The notes beneath the pieces are model-generated. The model was not told where the DNA came from and ran no database searches. It saw only the letters and a program-made list of their open reading frames with translations. This document shows, piece after piece, positions 21,680 to 33,240 of a DNA stretch of 64,000 nt (position 1 is the first letter of the stretch; each line of letters opens with the position of its first letter). This DNA is from Vicia villosa (lineage: Eukaryota > Streptophyta > Magnoliopsida > Fabales > Fabaceae). The position numbers and the translations under genes were made by a program. Location: the NCBI RefSeq assembly GCF_029867415.1, contig NW_026705236.1, forward strand, positions 705,001-769,000. Direction: 5' to 3'.

Positions 21680-22315
21680 GTTCAATTTCAATATATGTCA
21701 TGATAGTTTAATGCAAAATCATTTTCTAAGCTTTATCGGTCAATTACACAATGTATTTTTGTTTTCTTATGCTTGCTGGTCATTTTCTTGAGATATTTTT
21801 ACCACCCTGCAAATGTTACGAAACGGCAAAACAAACAACTTATGGTATGTGCTCTTTTGAATTGTGTATAGCATCTTATCATGTATGATTTCCTCTTATC
21901 AAGTCGTTGAAGACAATAACAATCAGATCGAGCGACACGACAGGAGATTCAGTTGGTGAGTAAGCAGAGTAAACTCTGCTCGGTTTTGACAGGTAGCTCT
22001 TTGATCTTACGCTCCGTTTAGAAAGCGGAGTAAGCAGAGATTCAGCCAACAAGTAGCTCTTTTATCTCATGTTCCGTTTCGGAAGTCTTAAATTTCCATA
22101 CAAGTTGATTATTGATATTAACAATTATATTGGCTCTAACTTAAACCTTTGTTTATATGATTATTTTTTCATTTCTCTTTCAGGTAAATTAGATTTGTTT
22201 TTTGCATCGATTCGGTGTCTTTCAGGTAAAGTCCAATTCATGTAATCAGGTCTGTTTTATATTCGAGCCGATAGTTTGATTCAATTCGATACTAATATGT
22301 TGTATGGTTTATCAG

Positions 22316-22996
22316 ATGGTCTCAAATTGCCTCTTCAATATCACCGAAAATTATGCACTAGAAATGAAAGGCTGTTGCAACAAAGAGTTCTTCATTGACA
22401 GGTTCTTGACTTCAAACTCTCAGAATTTATATTTGGTGGGAAATTTTATGATTCAGATGAGTTACGCGAACAATGAGAATGATAGTACCATTGGTTTAAG
22501 CAAACTGGATAAAACTTTTGATATGAAATATTCGGATCAGTTTCATTTTAATTCCAAAACAGCAGCAGCAACAACTATGTTTCTTCCTAATTCTTTTTGT
22601 TGCAACAATTCGCTTCATATTCCTCCGTCTGATGTAAATTAGTTATTTAATTGAACCACAAGTTTTATACAACTTGCATTATAGATACAATTAAAATATG
22701 ATCTATTTAACTCTTTGCATCTCTGATTTTTTTCTTCAATTATGTTTGTCAATTGCAAGATATCAATGCACATAATTGTCTGCAATTTAGACAAAACATG
22801 GTCTGTTTTAGTGGTCGTAAATTCCTTTAAGGAAGTTCCTCTATACGGTATTGATTATATTGAAGCCTACAAGTGTAAAGCAAAAGAAATCCCTCATGTT
22901 TATGTAATTTCAAACTCAGGCATCAGAGAGATGAGATCGGGTAATATTTTTTCCTTAATATTTACATATATAGATCTGAGAGATAATACAAGGTAA
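22316..22996 (+). pseudogene. Possible captured exons, unknown protein
   Basis: Two open segments could be exons of one captured gene. The first, from about 22316 to 22642, follows an acceptor-like TTTATCAG and reads MVSNCLFNITENYALEMKGC to LHIPPSDVN. The second, about 22763-22939, reads MHIIVCNLDKTWSVLVVVNS and IEAYKCKAKEIPHVYVISN. Both have balanced amino-acid use. I cannot assign a family, and both may be chance frames in an AT-rich Helitron. Confidence 0.35.
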
Positions 22997-23638
22997 CTTA
23001 TTCCTTTTTTATTTATTTAGATATGTGGATCAACGTTTATAAGTTACATATGATCATTTTTTTAAGCTATAACCTCTAACTCTCACTGTTGCACTTATTT
23101 ACAGATGAAGTTAATCAATCAATAATTATAAGGTCATTGAAGAATATAAGCTATAACTTCCAAATTTCTCATGAGAACCTTAATAACTTTATGTTGTTTG
23201 GGGACTAGGGCCATATTTAAGTTGAAAATATTAGCAGCTTTGTTAAATGTTTATATTCTCTTTGAACTTTTTTTGAACATTCAGTATTTCAAAGATCATC
23301 ATGTATTTAACTTTGAACTATACTAATATGTCATATATCTTTTAGTTAGTTTTTATATAATTAATTTTATAACAAGATATAAAATATGCTCTAACAATGA
23401 TCTCTATATTGACATCAATAGAATAAAATTGAATATATCAAAGTAATTTTTTTTTATATATGGGCAAAAATTTATGGTTGATCAAAATTTTTTTATACAA
23501 AAAAAATTATATTTATCATTTAAAATATTTTTTTTGGTTAAACGATTTAATTTTTCTTTTTTTTATTATTATTATATTCTTGGGAATAAATGCGCGAACT
23601 ATACCAGTACCCGTGCGAACGCACGGGTATCCCACTAG

Positions 23639-23686
23639 TTCACAACAAAATTTCCAACATATGCTTATATATTTGTATGGATAATA
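23639..23686. repeat. Second copy of a 48-bp LTR-end sequence
   Basis: This 48-bp stretch matches 21011-21058 with one mismatch. The earlier copy is the last nine bases of the Copia 3' LTR plus its 3' flank. The second copy begins exactly at the base after the Helitron CTAG terminus. Confidence 0.9.
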
Positions 23687-23689
23687 GTT

Positions 23690-25066
23690 TCGGATAAAGA
23701 TAAAAGAGATAATTTTAAAAATTAATAGGGTTTACAAACACAGAGGATATTGAATCCTATACAAACTTAAAGTCCATATATAGGAATATAGGACACATGT
23801 TAGTTGCTAATAAATACACCAATGTTATAATGAAAAAGTGCAACTTTTAAAATTAAATAAAAAAGAAAAATAGAATGCACAGTTTCCATACATAAAGAAA
23901 AACTTAAGATATTGAAATTTCATACAAAGGCAAGGATATATAGTCTTCATATGTATACATGACTGTTTGTACAAAGGCAAACAATGAAATAAGAGTACAT
24001 GAATACAATTTCCGCCAACCTCATGACAAACTGGAGTTTTTTGTTTGGAGTTAAATTTCAACTTTACTTCCAACTTTCTCGTTTAAGTGAGAATCTAAAA
24101 TTTCCCTCCTTTACACTTCACATGTGACCTGTGCTATATTTAGAAAATCTCCACTATAAAATACTTATGATGAATAATGACAATATCAAGAAGACAAACA
24201 GTAAATAGTCATGTTCAATCATCTTTTCATGTTTGGATAGAGCATCCAATGTAATTAACTTACTTCAAAATTTGAATTTCATTTTGTTTCAAGTTAAACT
24301 TTTCTTGCTTCTTTTTAATATATTATATTATATATATATGGAATTTTCACACGTAAGTCGCAATATTCTTGCAAAACAAAAATGTGCACAGTCTTGTTTG
24401 AGCCTTGACTTTAGCCATGAAGCCTCGTTGCTGTGTGTGGGATTTTGCTGGATTTTCAATCCTCCACGGAGGACCCACCCTACACGTTGGATTCTCAATT
24501 CACCTCTGTCGTTTTGTTGGATTTTTCCTACATTTTTCAAATCTCCAAAGTACCCCAGCTCAGAACAATTTCTCCATTGTTGGTTCCAAGGATTTATTAT
24601 TTGGCTGCTTGTAGTTTTACAAAGTGTCCGATTTTTTTCTAATGAAGGTTATATCATAAAAACGAAAAGATAATTCACAAAAATGAGAGAAGATTAGGTC
24701 ATGACCTTCTCAAAAGTTTGTCATATAAACTCTTTCTAGTTTATTTTGTGTAAAATATTTCCTAATGTCTATAGATATAGATTCAAAAATGGTTAGGTAG
24801 TTACATGTTAAGCCTTTTTTTCCAATTGGATAACTCTTTAAGAGTTGGTCAAATAGGTTTATAAGATGGAGGTGACTTGTCTATATTCGATTAGGCTTGT
24901 CCTTTTCTCTTTCAGAGTCTCTTTTCTTATATAATTCATTCCCTTGGTGTAGGGGTATAGATGACTTAAATGCTCATAAATGGTCATCAATATTGATGTC
25001 GGCGAGTCATGTGTTTTAGGAACATATTTTAAGCGTGTTGGCGTCACACTTTTACTATTCATAAAG
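23690..25066. other. Non-coding stretch, no gene seen
   Basis: No LTR end, inverted repeat or conserved protein is visible. The longest open frame (24233-24673, 146 codons) has competing frames on both strands and no family resemblance. Confidence 0.45.
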
Positions 25067-25070
25067 GCGT

Positions 25071-25470
25071 GACGTGACGTGACGTGACGTTTACACGCCT
25101 TAGGTTGACCTTTAGGAAATCAGGCCCACAATTTGCATTTACTTGACATGGACCCCGCCATATTTCGGGATGTACACAGTCCCTAAGCGTAAGGTCCAAA
25201 GGAGCAAAACGCTTTAAGGTTTCATGTTTATACCACCAAATTCTGAGATGTAAACAACCCCCTAAGCGTGAGGCCTAAGGGGCAAAGCACTTAACAGTGT
25301 CTTGTTTATACTAGCAACTTTTGAAATGTACACAGTCCCCCGAAGCGGGAGGCACAAGGCGCGAAGCGCTTAAGGGTTTGGTGTTTACACTGCCATATTT
25401 CGAGATGTACACAGTCTCCCAAATGCGAGGCCGAAGAGGGGAAACTATACCGCCAAATTATCGAATGAGT
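25071..25470. repeat. GACGT microsatellite and 78-bp tandem repeat
   Basis: Four GACGT units occupy 25071-25090. From 25155 a tandem repeat with units starting at 25155, 25233, 25311, 25390 and, shortened, 25450 extends to about 25470. Each unit has a core like TTTCGAGATGTACACAGTC followed by an AAGCG-GAGGCC-AAGG block and a TTTATA or TTTACA end. It is much more GC-rich than its surroundings and may be part of a retroelement untranslated region. Confidence 0.88.
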
Positions 25471-25988
25471 CTGTCTAGGATATCTTTATACGGGATATTG
25501 GTGACCATGTCGTGTGATGTTACAATCCCTTTGGCTTTCGTGTTCAAGGATTTTAAGTGTTGCATCATGATTATAATCTATAGGAACTTATGCCATTTTC
25601 TAGGACATTTGATTGCTAACCTAATAATAGGTTTTACACGCCTTCCCTAGGTGACTTTTGGTTTACTTTGATCAACGTATATCAGGCCTTGACTTCAATT
25701 GTCAATGAATTCATCCTCATCTCATTCCAAAACCCTTGAATTTTTTTTTCGATTTTCCTTTTAAATGTCGAAGCCCGAAGCCTTCTCTATCGTTTACTCA
25801 GGTACGGTGAAGGCTTTTTTTATTTTCTATTCGACCATTTATTTATTTTTTTCTTCACGGCCATAATTTGTGAGTGTGACGATAAATGGGCGATGATCTC
25901 ACCTGTCAACGTGGCTGAGAGGTATGAGTTGAGGAAACAGTGTGCAAAAATATCGAAATGTTTCACTAGAAAGGTGGATTAGGATTTC

Positions 25989-26896
25989 GTGGCTAGGGAA
26001 GTATTCGACATGATTTTTAATAGTGATTCTCTAAATAGTGACACTGATTCGGTGTCTTCTTCATCAGGTTCTGTTAAGGTTATAATGGTACTTCACGTCA
26101 ACTCTTTTAGCAAAGAGGTGTTGGGCTATGAGTCGAAATGCATGGAGGAGTTGGATTTTTCAAACACCAATGACGAAGAAGACATCATCTTAGAGCCTTG
26201 TGTCTAAGGGTGTTCATTAGTTCGAGAAAATCCAAATCAAACCGTAATCCAAACTAAACCATTGTATTTAGGTTGAACATTTTTTAGTTCGGGCAAAAAT
26301 CGAACAAAACCAATGAAATATGATGTTAATTGGTTTGGGCAATATATTTCTAAAATTCTACCTACGAGCCTATCTACCTAGATCAACCATATTTAATTCG
26401 TATAATTTATATCATCATTGTCATGGAAAGTAGTATACGGTATTCAACTTCAAGAAGAAAAAATGAAACACCATTTGTGATATTCAAAAGCTATACGTAG
26501 AAACGAACAAATTAGGGATTTTATATCATTATGAAAAATTATTTGATTTAAAATAGATATTGTTTAAAATCATTTTTGCACATTTATTTGTAATGTATTA
26601 TCTCAATCCAACCCCAAACCAACTCGATGTTCCTCAATTTGGTTCAGTTTGGGCTTTATCGCAAAAATATGCAAATTCAACATAAACTAATCATATATTT
26701 TTTATCAGTTTGGACATCATATTCTCTTGAAATTGAACCAAACCAGCCCACGAACACCCCAACTTGTGTCCCGAACAAGAAAGTTTGCATGCATCTATCG
26801 CTATGCAAAAATAGTCTAAACTCTGGAAATAGACACATAGTTGCTACCGAATTTTATTTATTCCTAAGGAAAGGAAAAATAACGATAAAACCCTAA
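25989..26896 (+). pseudogene. Unknown ORF split by a hAT-type MITE
   Basis: An open frame from about 25989 reads MIFNSDSLNSDTDSVSSSSG, is Ser- and Asp-rich, and ends EEDIILEPCV at the MITE. Downstream of the MITE and its second 8-bp duplicate the same frame resumes as PNKKVCMHLSLCKNSLNS and runs to a stop near 26896. Before insertion it was therefore one frame of at least 110 codons. Upstream, the frame also continues through a TAG at 25979 into AERYELRKQCAKISKCFTRK. I do not recognise the family; a retroelement gag-like protein is one possibility. Confidence 0.45.
26205..26762. mobile_element. hAT-type MITE
   Basis: A 558-bp element with ends TAAGGGTGTTCAT (26205) and, inverted, TTGGGGTGTTCGT (26762). 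It is flanked by a perfect 8-bp duplication CTTGTGTC (26197-26204 and 26763-26770). Inner sequence carries AACCAAA and TTTGGTT-type words on both sides. No protein is encoded. It interrupts an older open frame. Confidence 0.88.
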
Positions 26897-26899
26897 GAA

Positions 26900-28048
26900 A
26901 GGAGGATAAGATGGTCATCGAAACCAAATACGCGTTTGTGGGTTGGTTATGCGAGGGGAAGAAATTATTACCCCACACATTCATTGTACTCAACGGGAAC
27001 CTTTCAGATAGCTAGGTTTGAATGTCTGCCTAAATGTTTGTTTCTTTCTTAATGCTTGCCTTTATTTTATTTACTGGAAATGAGTTATATGAATGAAACA
27101 AATAGTTTTTTTTAGTGTGCTCGTAAAGATTTCAAAATCGTGTACATACGTATTCCCAGGTGCAATGGAAAATTCAGAGCGTCGTAGTTCAGGATAGAAA
27201 ATAAGTATGTGTTGGTTGTTTTTAAGTTAAGAAAGTGATTTTGATGCACGAAGGCGGAAAATGATTGATTTGGTGTGTTGATTTGATTTTAAGGTATTTT
27301 AATTTGAATGACCAAACGATACGGTATACGCCAACCAATCAGTTATTCAAGGAAAGTGTGGATGTACATCCACCCCTCTAATTATTTGTAAAAATGTTAA
27401 ACTTAATTGGACTATAAAAAGTAGTTTTGATTATGTACAAGTGATGAACTATTTTCAATTGAATGATGAGGAAATTTAAATGCATGTTTTTGTATTTTAA
27501 TATTTTAGAAGACTAAAATAAACTAAATTAATTCAAAATATATTAAAACTAGATTAACTAAAACCAATTAACCTAATAAAATAAATTAATCAAATCAATA
27601 AGATAAGGTAATTAAATTAAAAAACTACATAAAATGGAAATAAAAACAACAAACGTTAATAAAAGTAAAAAGAGATAAAAATAAGGTGAAGATAAAAACA
27701 AAATTGGAAAATAAAAAAAAAAGTGCATGGCCAGAGGGTGTAAATTGTGTTGGGTCGGTAAAACAAAGGTAGTGTAAAAAGAAATTGAGTCAGGTCCAAG
27801 GCTGGCAAATGAGAGGTCAACTCAAGAGAGTCTACGTTGACTCTCCATTAGGACCATCAAATCAGTTCACAAGCGAGTCAACTTGATTAAATGAAGAGTG
27901 TTGGATTTGATTGGTGAAGGAAGTAAACATGATGAATAGTCCTGATCACAAGTCAATAATGAGCGCATAGTGTGTATGTGAATTCCTGATAGGAGTAAAA
28001 GTAAGCTAATTGAATGGCCATCATGGGGCTACGTGTGAGGATGCTATG
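26900..28048. other. Non-coding stretch, no gene seen
   Basis: AT-rich DNA with many stops in every frame. The part near 26900-27030 has a GC content and wording reminiscent of retroelement leaders, but no boundary can be placed. Confidence 0.4.
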
Positions 28049-29528
28049 TGTAGTAAGAACAAAATTTGGTTCTGCAATATATCTCTGAGTATTGATGATA
28101 ACAATGGAGTATTTGTGAAAGAACTATTTTGTGTTCTGATGTTTGTTTCTGTGCAAGAACATGTTTATCGAAGTTAATAGATCAAACAAACACTATCAAG
28201 ATGTGCGCTGAAGATCTTATACGAGTTACTATGTGGGACATAAGTCGTAAGCATATTGAAGAAGCAAACAAGTTCTGAAGACTTAATCATGTGAAGACTC
28301 AAGTGTAACAACTATACTCATGCTTCAACATTTAACCATCAGAAGTCTCTGAAGATGAGAAGACAAATGTTACCGTTAACAATGATAAGTACACAATACA
28401 TATAAGCTTTATCCCACTACCTCTCCATTAGCTTGATGTATGGAAAAGGACAAACAAACGGTACTATTCTAAATCATTGTGTAACGACTCTTTTTTTTCA
28501 ATAGCCAGCTGCTCTTCAACAGCTCTATTTTCTTTGGCTATAAAATAATAAGATCATATACTTTATTATTGTTGGTGTTGTCATTATCAGAATATAACCA
28601 AACTAACAAATAGTAGAACAACAACAAGAACAATTGTCTTCAAATGGCTTTTGCATCATGTTGTTGATTATAAGAGGATCATTTAAGCTTTTCAATTACA
28701 AATCCACAATATGAATATTGTGCTCTGAGGTGATCATTAAAGTATGAAGAACAAGGGTTGTTGTCCAAAATGTTCTCAAAAGAATCAAGACGAAGACATT
28801 CTTCTCTTTTCAACATCAAAATCAACAAAGTTATCATAAGCTTAAAAAGAAGAAAATGTAAGAAATTTAAGTGCTTTGGGCTGTTGTCCGTGAAGAAGCT
28901 ACTTGAAGAAAAAATACCACACATCACGCTACAATACAATGTAATATTCTTAGTGTGTATTAGGATCTTCCGATGTACTTAATTGTGTTTACATTTTCTT
29001 GTGTAAAAGCTTTTATTGTAAACAAACATTGTGAAAAACAAATAGTTATTTGTTCCTTCTAAAGGATCAGTTGCTCAGAAGCTTTAGGGAGATCTTTTAC
29101 AATTATTCTAAAGGACCTGTTGGTCAGAAGATTTAGGAAGATATTGTGTTCCTCAAAGGACCGATTAGGTCAGGAGCAGTCACCGGCGGTTGCCCGTGCA
29201 AGGTTGTCAGTCACCGGCGGTTTCCCGTGCAAGGTTTTCAGTCACCGGAGGTTGCCCGTCAAATTTTAATCAGTTTGGTTATAGTTGATTAAGACCTTGA
29301 GTTCAAGGCGAAATCACCTTGGTAGGATGGATTGGACTAGCTTGAGGATTTCTCAAGTGAACCATGATATATCATGTGTTCTTTACTCTTATGCTTTACA
29401 TTACTATTTATGCTTCCGCACTTTTTTTAAAACATCACTTAACATAACCATGTTTAGAAACGAGAATGTATCAAAAAGTGAAAAACCCAATTCAAACCCC
29501 CTTTTCTTGTGTTTTCTTCACACCTTCA
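28049..29528 (+). mobile_element. Probable solo or partial Copia LTR
   Basis: The stretch starts TGTAGTAAGAACAAAATTTGG and ends with AACCCCCTTTTCTTGTG and a TTCA terminus (29517-29528), which resembles long LTRs of legume Copia elements. It contains two sets of short tandem repeats between 29056 and 29266. No polymerase genes follow. Matching 5-bp target duplications were not found, so the exact ends are open. Confidence 0.5.
29177..29266. repeat. 31-bp tandem repeat, three copies
   Basis: Units start at 29177, 29208 and 29239, each beginning CAGTCACCGG and containing a CCCGT core. It is preceded at 29056-29175 by three looser copies of a CTAAAGGA...GGTCAGAAG unit. Both lie inside the putative LTR. 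Confidence 0.85.
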
Positions 29529-29534
29529 TGTGTA

Positions 29535-30960
29535 AGTTCAAGAGTGCGCCTAAGAGGGGGTGAATTAGGTACCTTAAAAAATTATGGTTTTGAGATTCAA
29601 GTTTTTCTTATTTTTCTAGTTTGGTGCTAGAGTTTTGAGATGTGTTACTTTCTTTTCTGGTTATGATTTGTGAAAGCAGTAAATGCGAAAAAGTAAATAA
29701 CACAAGGATGTATTCTAGTTCCCCTCACAATCTGAGAGTACTCCAATCCCCTTTCAACACGAAAGAGATTTTACTATTGTTAGGACTTATACAAGACCAA
29801 CACAATCACCAAGAACAATCCTCTTGTAATTACCCAAATTGAAATAAGAACAATCCTCTCGAACTCAACTCTCTTGCTTCCAACAATCCTGGACAACAAG
29901 GAACAAACCAAACAAGTAGAACGAGAAAATAATCATTTCCTTTCTACTATCTTATTTCCAACAATCATGGACAATAAGGAATTACAACCAAATTAAGAAA
30001 TTATTTTGAGTAAATAAAGTTGATGAGAATATAGTTCTCAAGTGTGTATGAGAATGATATGAATTTTCTGGAATGTTATTAAAATACGTGCAGAAAATTT
30101 TTAATGAAGTATTAAGAATAAAACACTTGTTTGAAATTTTGAGTGAATAATATGATGTTAATTTGCAATGGAATAGGTGATTTATAATTTGAAATTTCGT
30201 GTATTTATAAGGGCACAATACCTCTATGAAACATGGTAAAGTTTTAGACATTTTCATGAAGGTTTGCAATAGTTTAAAATAACAATGATTCATGAAAAAA
30301 ACATAATTTTAAATTTTGTACACTACTTCTTAAGGTAGTTAGAACGGTCACTTGACTTAACAAGTTTGCAACATTTTTCAAATTTCAAATTTAGAAATAT
30401 TGTTTCAGAATGTTGTAAATTGTTGCGGTTTTTGTGCTGTTATGGCCAGTCAAAATGCCACAATTTACCAAAAATTGAATGTTTGAAAAAAATGGAAATT
30501 TGAACCAACCTAATGCAACATCTATTGATTTATCCAAGTCAATAAATTATATTTGAAAGTGATTTAACATGGTTCAAACGCAATACAAAAATTATATTTG
30601 AAAATGATTTAACATGGTTCAAACATGAAGAAAAAAATATATTTGAAAGTGATATTGAACACAAATGACCAATGCGTGCAAGTGATTTTTTGGAGATTAA
30701 TTAAGCACTAAGTTTATCAACATAAATTCATGGTTCTATATTAATCAATCAAGATCCATGCTAGTCTTCGAGGTAAAAGCCTTAAGTTATTTGATGCTAG
30801 CTTTCACACATGATGAGTCTTGAACACTTGAATTGAAAAAATGTACTTGAAGCTTTTTCCATACTTTTTTACATGATCATTTAATTTTTACTTTGTCTTC
30901 ATGAAAACACATTGGATGGAGAGTCTTGACTTCACACTATGAGTGCCCTGAGGGGTATTT
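29535..30960 (-). mobile_element. LTR-like fragment, minus orientation
   Basis: CGCCTAAGAGGGGGTGAATT at 29547-29566 is the reverse complement of a segment typical of Copia LTR ends (AATTCACCCCCTCTTAGG). A block near 29700-29760 (CTCACAATCTGAGAGTACTCC) also fits such an LTR. The other end and internal genes are not seen. Two short direct repeats of ATTTGAAA..TGATTTAACATGGTTCAAAC occur near 30550-30625. Confidence 0.4.
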
Positions 30961-33240
30961 AAGTGGGTCTTCTTCATATCCATTTCATTTTACTCATCTC
31001 TCTCTCTCTCTCTATCCCAAATTCTCTCCTTTATCTCTAGAAAATTGCCACCTAAAACCTCACTGAAAAATGCCTCACTAATAGGATGCCACCAGTACCA
31101 CCACCTAAACCCTCACACCACCAAACCTGAAGCCAAACCCATCATCGCCTTCATGCAAGCCTTAGAACCCTAGGTCGTGAAAGCACAAAGTATCTTGTGG
31201 TATTTTTTATGTGCTTTAAGTATTTGTGTTTTAATGTATCTGTTACTTTAATTATTGATTGATAGTATTGCATATTTGTAATCTGAATGTATTCTATTAG
31301 TGTGCTTGTACTCTTTTTATCATTTGAATTCGTGCATAATGGCTTCGACTATTTTCATTAGATTGTACCACTCAGAACCCTCCACATTTCAATAATGATA
31401 TTCTCTTTATTCTTGATTAGGATTTCCATTTTGAGCCAATGTAATTACTATTTTGTCATTTCCACAACCACAACTTGAATCACAAGTTAAAACCTTTTAA
31501 ATTTGGATGTTTTAGTATTTGATTTGAATCATGTGTTATTTCTTATTCGAATCATTCACCTTTGAAAATTGGAAATAGTTTTTTAAACATTTATTCGAAT
31601 CACATTTTCTTCTTAATTCGAATCACAACCTCACTTGATCTAAATCACGTGTTATCCATGATTTGAATCATGAGCTTTGAAAATACCCCTTTTATGGCCT
31701 TCCCATATTAATTCAAATCATAAATCCTTCTTGATTCAAATCACGTGTTGAAAATTCCAATTTCCATCTCATATTTAAATAGTTGTTTCTTTTGATGAAA
31801 GTAACAAGTGTGAAACCTATGGTAATACCCATATAGACAAAATGTGATTTAGTCTTCTATTATCCGTGTGCCCATCAATTTCATCATGATTCTTTCTTTT
31901 CTTCACCATTACAACTTCTTGACCATGAATTCATGATGTAAATAATCATTTTTGTTGCATCTTGTTCTTGTGAAATTTGTTGTTGTGTTTGAGTGATTTA
32001 GAGAGAGGGAGTATATTAATCTTGTATGTGTTCATGGTTAATTAATTTCTTGATAAAAATCAAACCTAAGGCACATTCATCTAGAAACTTGATAGAAACT
32101 TGTGTGTATTCTTCATTCACCCTTATCTAAAATACTTTACTAACACCTTGTGTTTGTAGATTGTGAGATACTCTAGAATTGTTCGTCATCTTCCTCCTTA
32201 TTCTTGTTCTCATATTGAGTACTTTCATCTATAAATATTGAGTGTCGAGGGAGAATAGTGGAACATTAGGGTTACTAATGTTTTTATGTGAAGTTTGTTG
32301 TTAGTAACAGATGCAGGCATCGTTTCTTGAATGCAGTTTGGTGTTTGTTATTATTCACCAAGAATATAGTTTCCATTATACTCCAAGGAATACTTTGGAG
32401 AGATTAAGTATCAATTGTCCGTAAGGCGGGAATGGAAGTTGTCCATTCCTAGTGAAGTTGGAGAAAGATTGCTAACAGACAAAGTTGGGAGTTATCTATT
32501 AATGCTTGGCTATGAAGATAGCTTGGACAAGAGATTAGTAAAATCAGGTGGATTACCACATTCAAATAATTGGCGCAGAATTATTGTGTATAACAAGGTT
32601 ATTGTATCAACGTCCTTTTACGATCTTGACTTTTGTTAGCAGTTTGTAGTGTTTCCATCAATAGAGATGATTATCGTATGATCAAAATGTTGTAATCAAA
32701 CTTATCAAAATAGTGTAAAATCGTGATTATTTCCATATGATTTTAACATTATTGAAGAGTGGAGTAGGAAATGCGAGGACGACAGCTGAACCACTATATA
32801 TCATTATTAACTACCATACAATTGCATCGTTGCATGTTTGCATTGATTGTATACCACATCTGTTAGACATTTCTAATAGAGATTTAATGTATAAGCGTAT
32901 GTCTATGGTGTATCAATCTATTTGACGTATCATGACTTCAATAAGGTCTAATTAGAATCTATGTGCTATGTGTTTCAAAATAGCTTTGTTAAAAAGCTAC
33001 TTGTGTAGTCTTGTGATTGACTTGCATTCGAATCAATCAAATGCATATAGAATATCATGTATCATTTGATATGGATTATTTCATTGAGACGCTTCCAAGA
33101 TTTCTCATTATGTGTTATGCTTCAGTACATTTTTATAAAATCTCTAATTTCGTACATGGGACCTAAAATTATTTTTGAAAAAGTCTAACAGGGAATTAGT
33201 TTATTCAACCCCCTTCTAGATTGACTTGTGTTAAATATTC
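30961..33240 (+). mobile_element. LTR-like fragment, plus orientation
   Basis: The part from 31450 to 31760 repeats GATTCGAATCAC-like words about ten times, a feature I associate with long legume Copia LTRs. The right end near 33185-33240 reads GGGAATTAGTTTATTCAACC and CCCCTTCTAG, like an LTR terminus. No gag or pol is present and target duplications were not found. Confidence 0.4.

Larger units (their letters stand above)
21215..23638 (+). mobile_element. Probable non-autonomous Helitron
   Basis: The 3' end has the Helitron signature: a perfect 9-bp stem TACCCGTGC / GCACGGGTA with loop GAAC (23608-23629), then TCCCA and the terminal CTAG (23635-23638), followed by T. The 5' end is less sure. 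A TC after A at 21215, leading into TCTTTAATATATAAAGAGAC, resembles plant Helitron starts. No Rep/helicase is visible, so the copy depends on another element. Segments inside look like captured exons. Confidence 0.7.

Noticed and set aside
22000..22080. Inverted GCTCCGTTT / AAAGCGGAG and CAGAGTAAACTCTG words as a riboregulator
   Set aside because: Short stems in AT-rich Helitron DNA with no conserved context; chance is likely.
24233..24673. 146-codon frame as a host gene
   Set aside because: Competing frames exist on both strands, no domain is recognisable, and there are no supporting splice or start signals.
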